From the NCBI GenBank assembly GCA_045661365.1, contig JAZRFL010000186.1, positions 1 to 13,761 on the forward strand: 13,761 bases of DNA, read 5' to 3'. How positions within the stretch are numbered: position 1 is the first letter of the stretch; every line of letters starts with the position of its first letter. The stretch comes from UMGS1484 sp045661365 (lineage in GTDB: Bacteria > Bacillota > Clostridia > Oscillospirales > Acutalibacteraceae). This document shows positions 7,880 through 13,761 of this stretch, one piece after another. The notes below the pieces were generated by a model that searched no databases, was not told where the DNA came from, and saw only the letters and a program-made list of their open reading frames with translations. The position numbers and the translations under genes were made by a program.

Positions 7880-7915
7880 AAAACTATAGTTGAATCGTGA
7901 AAGGAGTCTTCCCCT

Positions 7916-9538
7916 ATGAGCAGTATTCTTCCCTTTGTGTTTACCGAAAATAAAAAGCCCTATGCCGTTGTAATGAAAAACGATTGGACTCGTGCTACCG
8001 ATATCTTTTTGAATTACATTGAAAAAATCACAGGTGGTCGTCTTGCGGTTTCGCCGGTGGAAGATGTACATCCTTTTGTGTTTTTTGTGGAAGCGGATCA
8101 CGGCGATGCAGGCTTTGCCTATAAATTGACCGGCAAAAACCTGATTTTTGAAGCAAAAAACGAGCAAGCCGCCGTTTATGCGGTATACGATTTTTTGGAA
8201 CGGATCATTGGTTGCCGTTATTACACCAAGGACGTGGAATACGTACCCTTTGACGCCAATCTGTCGGTGTTGTTTGACGATTATGAATTTCAGCCCATTT
8301 TAAAATACCGTGAGGTATATTACAAAGGATTTGTGGACAAGACCTTTGCCGAAAAGCATAAAATGACCGCCATGTGGGATCATAGCGAATGGGGATTTTG
8401 GGATCACTCTTTCGACAAACTGGTGCCGGTGAAAGAATATTATGACGAGCACCCCGAATACTTTGCCTATTTTAACGGTGGTCGGCAAAAAGAATTCACC
8501 CAAATTTGTTGCACCAATCCCGACGTGTTTGACATTGCGGTGAAAAATTTGAAAAAATTCATGGACCAAAAGCCGCAGGCAAAATACTGGTCGGTGAGTT
8601 CCAATGACAGCGGTTACCATTGCTTGTGCGACGAGTGCAAAAAGTTGGACGACAGAGAAGAAGCCCCCATGGGCTCTCTGCTTACTTTTGTAAACAAGGT
8701 GGCGGCCGAGTTCCCCGACAAGATCATTTCTACCTTGGCTTATCAATATTCCACCAAAGCGCCCAAGCACATGAAACCTGCCGACAACGTGCAAATTATG
8801 TTGTGCAACATTGAATCCAACCGTGGCACTCCCTTTGGGGAATGTAAGCAACCCGGCACGGTGAACAACCGTCAGGCTATGTTGGATTGGAAAGAAATCT
8901 GCGGCAATCTGTTTTTGTGGGATTACTGCATTCAGTTCCACAATTTGGTCAATCCTTTCCCCAATCTGCGGGTGATCCCCAAAAACATCCGTTATTTTGT
9001 AGAAAACAACGTGCGTTCGCTGTTTAGCCAATGCAACCGTGAAGAAGGTGGCGAATTCTGCGAACTGCGTGGGTATTTGCTTGCCAAAATGATGTGGGAT
9101 CCTTATCGGGACGAGAATGAGGTAATCAAAGAATTTGTAGAAGGCTATTATAAACAAGCCGCGCCTTATATTTTGGAATACATCAACGTGATGCACGATG
9201 CGATGGAAGCAGGGGGCGGTCTGCTTAATATTTTCGGCGAGCCTCAAGATGCCGCCGAAACCTTTATGACCGAAGAGCTGTTCTTTAAATACAGCCAACT
9301 GTTCGATGCTGCCGAAGCGGCAACTGCCCTTGACCCTGAAACTTTGTTTCGTGTCAAAACCGCTCGTTTGCCCTTGTACTACACCGGTGTGTGCTTGAAG
9401 TACGACACCAAAGAAAATCGCAAAGCCATGCTTGCCAAATTTGCCGACCAAGCCCGCAAGAGCGGCCTTGTGAAGGTGGAAGAATGGAAAATTACCGTAG
9501 ATAATTTTGTCACCGATAAAATGGCGGAGCTTGCTTAA
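7916..9538 (+). CDS. DUF4838 domain protein, putative cytoplasmic glycosidase
   Basis: 540 residues without signal peptide or membrane helices. Residues about 1-115 resemble the alpha/beta N-terminal domain that precedes catalytic barrels in GH20/GH67-like enzymes, ending in a family-typical AVYAVYDFLER-IGCR stretch. Residues about 120-390 match the DUF4838 pattern: HPEYFAYFNGGR, CCTNP (C198, C199), and S-N-D-S-GY (D231) followed by C236-L-C238-D-E-C241. The rest is a helical C-terminal part. DUF4838 proteins are often found near carbohydrate-use genes, and the fold is thought to be a TIM barrel, but I know of no settled activity. The cysteine cluster could bind a metal. It has its own promoter and terminator, so it is expressed separately from the neighbouring mutase. 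A role in the same glycan pathway is inferred from position only. Confidence 0.82.
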   Translation: MSSILPFVFTENKKPYAVVMKNDWTRATDIFLNYIEKITGGRLAVSPVEDVHPFVFFVEADHGDAGFAYKLTGKNLIFEAKNEQAAVYAVYDFLERIIGCRYYTKDVEYVPFDANLSVLFDDYEFQPILKYREVYYKGFVDKTFAEKHKMTAMWDHSEWGFWDHSFDKLVPVKEYYDEHPEYFAYFNGGRQKEFTQICCTNPDVFDIAVKNLKKFMDQKPQAKYWSVSSNDSGYHCLCDECKKLDDREEAPMGSLLTFVNKVAAEFPDKIISTLAYQYSTKAPKHMKPADNVQIMLCNIESNRGTPFGECKQPGTVNNRQAMLDWKEICGNLFLWDYCIQFHNLVNPFPNLRVIPKNIRYFVENNVRSLFSQCNREEGGEFCELRGYLLAKMMWDPYRDENEVIKEFVEGYYKQAAPYILEYINVMHDAMEAGGGLLNIFGEPQDAAETFMTEELFFKYSQLFDAAEAATALDPETLFRVKTARLPLYYTGVCLKYDTKENRKAMLAKFADQARKSGLVKVEEWKITVDNFVTDKMAELA

Positions 9539-9559
9539 AACGGAATGCCTTTAATTTAT

Positions 9560-9598
9560 AAAAAGTCAATGGTTTTTTTGTAAAACCATTGACTTTTT
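9560..9598 (+). terminator. Strong rho-independent terminator after the DUF4838 gene
   Basis: A perfect 17-bp stem (9560-9576 with 9582-9598) encloses a 5-base loop. The stem ends in T residues followed by CTTTG on the + strand, with an A run on the other side, so it could act in both directions. Confidence 0.9.
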
Positions 9599-9617
9599 CT
9601 TTGTGGTGTGTTATACA
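9589..9617 (+). promoter_or_regulatory. Predicted promoter of the ABC exporter, overlapping the terminator
   Basis: TTGACT (9589-9594) lies in the right arm of the preceding terminator stem. After a 17-base spacer comes TATACA (9612-9617) with a TGT extended -10. The -10 itself is weak (four of six), so this is a moderate prediction. Confidence 0.5.
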
Positions 9618-9680
9618 AAAAGCGAAGTGAATCACCAACCGAAGCCGCCGTTACAATACCGTGGTGATAACGGCTTGTCT

Positions 9681-9687
9681 AAGGAGG
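9681..9687 (+). promoter_or_regulatory. Ribosome binding site fixing the ABC exporter start
   Basis: AAGGAGG, a perfect anti-16S match, is followed by the ATG at 9696 after eight bases. The frame is open back to a GTG at 9603, but that lies upstream of this site, overlaps the predicted promoter and has no ribosome site. Confidence 0.9.
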
Positions 9688-9695
9688 AAATCGTG

Positions 9696-11498
9696 ATGAA
9701 AACCAATGATTTCAAGCAAGTCAGAACCGATGAACACACCCAAGAAGCCTTTTACCGTACCTTTATGGAGTGCGGCAAGAGCCCTGTAAAAATCCTGTTT
9801 CGGATCTTTAAGGGGAACTATTGGTCGTTGTGTAAATCGGTGCTTTTTTATTTGTTGCAACATTCGCCGGTTATTGTTATGCCGATTATTACTGCCAATA
9901 TTATCAATGCTGCTACCTATTCCGAGCAGTACAGCTTGACCTATCTTTGGGTCAATGCGGGGATTTTGGGCGTGCTGATCTTGCAAAACGTGTGGTCTAC
10001 TTTTATGTGCACCAAAAACCGAAGTGTGGCCATTCGTCGTGCGGAGCTGAATTTGCGGGCATCTATGGCGCGCAAACTGCAACAGCTGTCTATTACCTTT
10101 CACAAAGAAATGAAATCGGGTAAGATCCAGTCCAAGATCATGCGAGACGTGGAAAACATAGAGGCTATGACCTCCAGCGTGTTTACTACGGCGGTTTCTA
10201 TTCTATACAGCGGCGGTGCGGCGTTGTGTGTAACGTTGTCCCGCAGTCCCATGGTGTTTGTGTTCTTTTTAATTTCGGTGCCTGTTGCGGTGATTATTAT
10301 GATGGCTTTTAGCAAGAAGCTTCGTCGGGTAAATGCCGATTATCGCCACGAGGTGGAAAACACCTCCGGGCAAGTAATGGAAATGGTGGAGCTGGTTCCC
10401 GTAACCAAAGCACACGCGTTAGAAAACACCGCTTTGACCCGCTTGAATCAAAATCTGTTCCGCATGGCTACCAGCGGGCACGCCTTGGACCGTATCAATG
10501 CGGTGTTTGGCGCCATTTGTTGGGTGACTTTTCAGTTTTTCCAATTGGTGTGCCTTGCTTTTACCGGATATCTTGCTTACACCAAAAAAATTCCCATTGG
10601 GGATATTACCATGTACCAATCTTACTTTGCTACCATAGTGGCGCAGGTAACGGCGGTCATTGCCCTGCTTCCCATCATAACCCGCGGATTTGAATCGGTG
10701 CGAAGCATTGGGGATATTATGTGGGCCATGGACGTGGAAGACAACAAAGGAAAAGAAAAACTGGAAACGTTGGAAGGGGTTTACGAATTCCAAAACGTAC
10801 ATTTTCATTACCACGATGATCCGCACCCGGTGTTAAATGGGTTGAATTTAACCGTTCATAAAGGAGAAACCATTGCTTTGGTTGGGGAATCGGGTTCGGG
10901 AAAATCCACCGTGCTTAACATGGTGATCGGCTTTTATCAGCCTACCGAGGGTAAGGTGCTGATCGACGGGAAGGACATGACCGAATTGAATTTGCAAAGT
11001 TACCGTTCCCATATTGCTACGGTTCCGCAAACGTCGGTGCTTTTTTCCGGCACGATTCGTGATAATATTACCTTTGGTATGGAAGAATGTACCGAAGAAC
11101 AATTGCAAGAGGCGATTCGCATAGCCAATTTGCAAGAAGTGATCGACAAGCTTCCTTACGGATTGGGTACCATGGTAGGGGAGCATGGCGACAAGCTGTC
11201 GGGCGGTCAACGTCAACGAATTGCCATTGCTCGTGCGGTAATACGAAACGCCAAGGTGATCATTTTTGACGAAGCCACTTCGGCGTTGGATACGGTTTCG
11301 GAAAAACTGATTCAAGATTCCATTGACAAATTGGCAAAAGACCGTACGACCTTTATCGTGGCACATCGGTTGTCTACCATACGCAACGCCGACAAGATCG
11401 CGGTAATCAAAGATGGGGTATGTGTTGAGTACGGCACTTGGCAAGAATTGATTGACAAAAAAGGCGAGTTTTATCGTTTCAGAAGTTTACAAACTTAA
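9696..11498 (+). CDS. ABC exporter, fused membrane and ATP-binding domains (MsbA/multidrug type)
   Basis: 600 residues in the usual half-transporter layout. About six membrane helices lie near residues 46-70, 82-103, 163-182, 185-205, 268-294 and 305-328, followed by a nucleotide-binding domain. That domain has Walker A GESGSGKST (397-405), Q-loop Gln445, signature LSGGQ (501-505), Walker B VIIFDE with catalytic Glu526, D-loop SALD and the switch His557. All ATPase residues are canonical, so a homodimer or a heterodimer with a distant partner is possible. Such proteins export drugs, lipids or peptides; the substrate cannot be told from sequence. The type I exporter fold rules out a sugar-binding-protein-dependent importer. 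It is transcribed alone, between two terminators, and its leader can form alternative hairpins before the ribosome site. Confidence 0.96.
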   Translation: MKTNDFKQVRTDEHTQEAFYRTFMECGKSPVKILFRIFKGNYWSLCKSVLFYLLQHSPVIVMPIITANIINAATYSEQYSLTYLWVNAGILGVLILQNVWSTFMCTKNRSVAIRRAELNLRASMARKLQQLSITFHKEMKSGKIQSKIMRDVENIEAMTSSVFTTAVSILYSGGAALCVTLSRSPMVFVFFLISVPVAVIIMMAFSKKLRRVNADYRHEVENTSGQVMEMVELVPVTKAHALENTALTRLNQNLFRMATSGHALDRINAVFGAICWVTFQFFQLVCLAFTGYLAYTKKIPIGDITMYQSYFATIVAQVTAVIALLPIITRGFESVRSIGDIMWAMDVEDNKGKEKLETLEGVYEFQNVHFHYHDDPHPVLNGLNLTVHKGETIALVGESGSGKSTVLNMVIGFYQPTEGKVLIDGKDMTELNLQSYRSHIATVPQTSVLFSGTIRDNITFGMEECTEEQLQEAIRIANLQEVIDKLPYGLGTMVGEHGDKLSGGQRQRIAIARAVIRNAKVIIFDEATSALDTVSEKLIQDSIDKLAKDRTTFIVAHRLSTIRNADKIAVIKDGVCVEYGTWQELIDKKGEFYRFRSLQT

Positions 11499-11549
11499 CC
11501 AAATCATACGTTTCGGCGAGTTCAAGTTACTATGGTTTGGCTAACAGAG

Positions 11550-11591
11550 AAAAACAGGCTTACCCGTTTTTGGCGGGCAAGCCTGTTTTTT
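11550..11591. terminator. Bidirectional terminator between convergent genes
   Basis: A 17-bp stem with one A-C mismatch (11550-11566 with 11574-11590) around a 7-base loop. Runs of A on the left and T on the right make it a terminator on both strands. It ends just before the stop of the convergent phosphoesterase gene. A separate, weaker inverted repeat (11499-11508 with 11531-11540, one G-U pair) starts right after the ABC stop. Confidence 0.9.
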
Positions 11592-11596
11592 GTAGG

Positions 11597-12955
11597 TTAC
11601 AGCAATGAGCTAAACAAATAGGTTACGTCAAATTGATTGGTGTTATGGTCTATGGTAATTAAGGTACTGCCGACCATGGTGCGATCCAAATACGAATTGG
11701 TACTGCTTTTTAGCCCCCACGTATAGCGAATCTCATCTTGAACAATGCTGAGAGCTACTTGGTGTTGATGCCCGAAAAACATACCTTTGCATCCCATATT
11801 GGCGGCGATTTTGTCCAAATCGGTGCTGCCCCAACCCCCGGGAATTTCGGTGGCAATGCCAAAGTCGCCCTCCTCGGTGGGGGTAAATGGCAGTTCCATA
11901 TATTCGGGATAATACTTGTTCAGCATAGACGAAACACAAACAGGAGGAATATGCATGAACATAAGAGAAGGAATCTGTTTGCCCAAATCGTATTCAATGC
12001 CGTAGGCGGTGTTTTTGATCCAGTTGATCTGATCCGATTGCAGACCCGATTCGGTGCAGATCAAATCAGCTTGGGGATTGCCGCTTAGCAAAGCGGCGTT
12101 GGTGCCGTTGGTGTCCAGCGCCCACAAAACGTATTTGTATTTGCCCCCTTGGCGAAGGGCTACGGTGTAGTTGGAATCTCCCGTACAATCGGCCGAGGCA
12201 AACAGACAATACGTACTTTGTGTTAACATGGCTTTTTGCCAAGTGGTGCCGGTAATGCTTTCACGGTCGTGATTACCAAATATAATCATCCATGGAATTT
12301 TGTAAGAATCCATGACCATGCACAGTTCTTCCCATTCCGCACCGGTGTCGTCAAACGCGCCTTCTACGTTGTCGCCACCCAATACAATTAAGTCGGGATC
12401 GGTGGCATTGATCGCTTCGGTCACATAGGGCCACACTGTTTGGCTCATGGTACCGCCAAAAGGACCGCTGTATCCGTGGCGGGTGACTTCGCCTGCTTCC
12501 AAATAAGTGGGTTGCAGGTCACACAGTTGCAAAATTTTAATATTTCGCCCCTCGGGAATGTCTAATACAAAATCAACCTCTTGTCCCGGCGTTAAGACCC
12601 CGTCGGGGGTGAAATCGGGCGTGACAGGTGGGGCGTTGGGGTCCAAATCTTCTGCAGGGAAACGGTTTATTTTACCCACAACGTATTTTAAAATGAGCAG
12701 GGCATCTTCGGCAGTATGTTCAAAATAGCCCAAGGTAAAAACGTCGCCCGTTACATCGGCGGCATAGTAACCGTCTCGTTCCAAATAGATTTTTCCCACC
12801 ACTACCTGCAAGGTAACAAGAGCGTCGGTGGCGGTAACCTTGCCGTCACGGTCTACGTCACCGTAGGTGTAAGCGGGTGTCGCATGGGCGTGTGGGGGCG
12901 TATAAACGGTCAACATGAAATGTATGATCAGCAGTACCGATAAAAATCGTTTCAT
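11597..12955 (-). CDS. Secreted dockerin-calcineurin-like metallophosphoesterase
   Basis: 452 residues. A signal peptide spans residues 1-25, with probable cleavage after the AHA ending at Ala25. A dockerin follows at about 32-100, with first loop D33-D44 and a second loop, D67 to D84, stretched by six residues. After a Pro-rich linker (about 103-125) comes a calcineurin-like phosphoesterase domain (about 138-445). Metal-binding motifs visible are D146-L-Q148, GGDN (193-196), GNHD (227-230), H335 and GHQH (395-398). The first motif is D-x-Q instead of the usual D-x-H; the others are intact. It would act outside the cell, perhaps held by a cohesin, on an unknown phosphomonoester or diester. 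Its dockerin closely resembles that of the large multimodular protein. AAAGGAG lies at 12963-12969, seven bases before the ATG. Confidence 0.9.
   Translation of the reverse strand: MKRFLSVLLIIHFMLTVYTPPHAHATPAYTYGDVDRDGKVTATDALVTLQVVVGKIYLERDGYYAADVTGDVFTLGYFEHTAEDALLILKYVVGKINRFPAEDLDPNAPPVTPDFTPDGVLTPGQEVDFVLDIPEGRNIKILQLCDLQPTYLEAGEVTRHGYSGPFGGTMSQTVWPYVTEAINATDPDLIVLGGDNVEGAFDDTGAEWEELCMVMDSYKIPWMIIFGNHDRESITGTTWQKAMLTQSTYCLFASADCTGDSNYTVALRQGGKYKYVLWALDTNGTNAALLSGNPQADLICTESGLQSDQINWIKNTAYGIEYDLGKQIPSLMFMHIPPVCVSSMLNKYYPEYMELPFTPTEEGDFGIATEIPGGWGSTDLDKIAANMGCKGMFFGHQHQVALSIVQDEIRYTWGLKSSTNSYLDRTMVGSTLITIDHNTNQFDVTYLFSSLL
12656..12862 (-). other. Dockerin module with an enlarged second calcium loop
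   Basis: Residues 32-100 of the phosphoesterase. Repeat one is regular (Asp at 33, 35, 37, 44). Repeat two starts D67-V-T-G-D71, then has twelve residues before D84 where six are normal. Both repeats are followed by DALxxLxxVVGKI, and the end matches the K-I-x-x-F-P-A tail of the other dockerin in the window. Confidence 0.85.
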
Positions 12956-13003
12956 GGATTGGCTCCTTTATCATGTATTGTTCGGTTTTACTGTGTGTGC
13001 TTC

Positions 13004-13032
13004 ATTATACCATACGATCAGTGAAAAATCCA
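13004..13032 (-). promoter_or_regulatory. Predicted promoter of the dockerin phosphoesterase gene
   Basis: On the minus strand a perfect TATAAT (13009-13004) is preceded by TGG, an extended -10. The -35 at 17 bases spacing reads TGGATT and is weak, as is common with extended -10 promoters. Confidence 0.6.
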
Positions 13033-13064
13033 CTTGATTTTTTTGGGGGGAGTAAAATCTCGGG

Positions 13065-13093
13065 TTTACAAGAGGAATGGTTTGTGATATAAT
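13065..13093 (+). promoter_or_regulatory. Predicted promoter of the MATE transporter gene
   Basis: TTTACA (13065-13070), a 17-base spacer and a perfect TATAAT (13088-13093) preceded by TGA, an extended -10. This is the best promoter match in the window. It is divergent from the phosphoesterase promoter, with about 55 bases between the two -10 boxes' inner edges, including a GGGGGG tract (13045-13050). Confidence 0.75.
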
Positions 13094-13125
13094 AAATCGT
13101 ATTTTTGCAAGAAGGTGAATTGGTT

Positions 13126-13761
13126 TTGACAGCCGTAAAAGAAAACAAAATGGGCACTTGGCCCGAAAACAAATTGCTTTTGAATATGTCTGTTCCCATT
13201 ATGATCTCTATGTTGGTACAAGCCCTGTACAACGTGGTAGACACTTTTTTTGTAGCGCGTTATGCCGGCGACGTGGGGACTTCTGCTTTGGGATTGGCAT
13301 TTCCCGTACAAAACCTTATGATTGCGGTGGCGGTTGGCACCGGGGTAGGGGTAAATGCCTTGCTTTCCCGCTCGTTGGGTGAAAAAAATCAAGCCAAAGC
13401 CGACAAAATCGGCATGCAGGGGATCGTGTTGGCATTTGCCTGCTACGTGCTGTTTTTGTTTGTTGGTATTTTTGGGACTTCGCCCATTGTTCGTGCCCAA
13501 TCCGATCAAACCAATGTGATCGGCTTTGCGGAAGATTATTTGAAAATATGCTGTGTGCTTTCCTTTGGTGTATTTATGCAGGTGATCATGGAACGATTGT
13601 TGCAATCTACCGGACGTACCATGCTGTCTATGGTTACCCAGGGGGCAGGGGCGGTCACCAATATTATTTTGGACCCGATTATGATTGAAGGGTGGTTGGG
13701 CTGTCCCGAATTGGGGATAAAAGGTGCGGCATATGCTACCGTTATAGGACAAATGGTGGCA
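13126..13761 (+). CDS. MATE family efflux transporter (N-terminal part)
   Basis: The frame runs off the right edge, with 212 residues visible and no stop. The likely start is TTG at 13126, eight bases after AAGGTG (13112-13117); the next ATG in frame is at 13150. After a short polar N-terminus the protein shows the MATE pattern: PIMISMLVQALYNVVDTFFV as the first helix, then GTSALGLAFPVQNLM, a Gly-rich GTGVGVNALLSRSLGE helix end, and at least five hydrophobic segments in all, with the QSTGRT and D-P-I-M motifs typical of Bacillota MATE proteins. These are inner-membrane sodium- or proton-driven drug exporters. It has its own strong promoter and no evident functional link to the glycan genes. 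A TTG start suggests modest translation. Confidence 0.92.
   Translation, partial: MTAVKENKMGTWPENKLLLNMSVPIMISMLVQALYNVVDTFFVARYAGDVGTSALGLAFPVQNLMIAVAVGTGVGVNALLSRSLGEKNQAKADKIGMQGIVLAFACYVLFLFVGIFGTSPIVRAQSDQTNVIGFAEDYLKICCVLSFGVFMQVIMERLLQSTGRTMLSMVTQGAGAVTNIILDPIMIEGWLGCPELGIKGAAYATVIGQMVA

Noticed and set aside
8300..9451. 383-codon open frame on the minus strand inside the DUF4838 gene
   Set aside because: It is antisense to a clear conserved protein, with no promoter, ribosome site or motif of its own.
9603..9695. N-terminal extension of the ABC exporter, or a leader peptide from the GTG at 9603
   Set aside because: The GTG overlaps the predicted promoter and has no ribosome site, while AAGGAGG and ATG at 9696 give a normal ABC N-terminus.
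9696..11498. ABC protein as the sugar importer of the glycan locus
   Set aside because: The fused membrane-ATPase layout is that of an exporter, and there is no solute-binding protein or separate permease nearby.
13066..13752. 228-codon open frame on the minus strand over the MATE gene
   Set aside because: The plus strand shows a coherent MATE protein with a strong promoter; the minus frame would run through that promoter and has no family features.
1..13761. CRISPR arrays, tRNA or rRNA genes, insertion sequences, attachment sites
   Set aside because: No regularly spaced repeats, cloverleaf-like sequences, transposase or integrase motifs, or paired terminal repeats were seen on either strand; a tRNAscan or repeat search could not be run.

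Overview
The window looks like chromosomal DNA of a Gram-positive anaerobe of the Clostridia, most likely a gut Oscillospiraceae/Ruminococcaceae-type bacterium. The signs are strong AGGAG-type ribosome sites, sigma-A-like promoters (several with a TGN extended -10), perfect hairpin terminators, and dockerin modules on secreted proteins. The organism assignment is inference. No rRNA, tRNA, CRISPR array or mobile element was seen, and no stretch over 300 bases lacks a gene.

Region 1 (3-4935, + strand) holds three tandem paralogues of an unassigned (alpha/alpha)6-barrel glycosidase-like family. The first is the 3' part of a very large multimodular protein: unknown domain end, two helical spacer repeats, a type I dockerin in the middle, the glycosidase-like domain, then a C-terminal endonuclease/exonuclease/phosphatase (EEP) domain. 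The next two are compact stand-alone enzymes of 378 and about 375 residues without signal peptides. A perfect UUCG-loop hairpin separates genes 2 and 3.

Region 2 (4985-7822, + strand) has its own promoter and two overlapping genes: a GH130 mannoside phosphorylase-type enzyme and an alpha-D-phosphohexomutase. Together they form a phosphorolytic module (glycoside plus phosphate to hexose-1-phosphate, then hexose-6-phosphate), ended by a 17-bp hairpin. Region 3 (7851-9598) is a monocistronic DUF4838 protein with its own promoter and a strong terminator. Region 4 (9589-11591) is an ABC exporter whose predicted -35 box lies inside the preceding terminator. A bidirectional terminator separates it from a convergent minus-strand gene for a secreted dockerin-calcineurin-like phosphoesterase (11597-12955). 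That gene shares a divergent promoter region with a MATE efflux gene running off the right edge.

My reading is that regions 1-3, plus the dockerin phosphoesterase, form a glycan-use locus. Two secreted dockerin proteins carry phosphoesterase folds, intracellular paralogues of the extracellular glycosidase domain follow, and GH130 plus the mutase feed hexose phosphates into metabolism. A phosphorylated or mannose-containing glycan is a plausible substrate, but no catalytic activity can be proven from sequence, and no sugar importer lies in the window. The ABC and MATE transporters look like efflux systems that are neighbours rather than partners.
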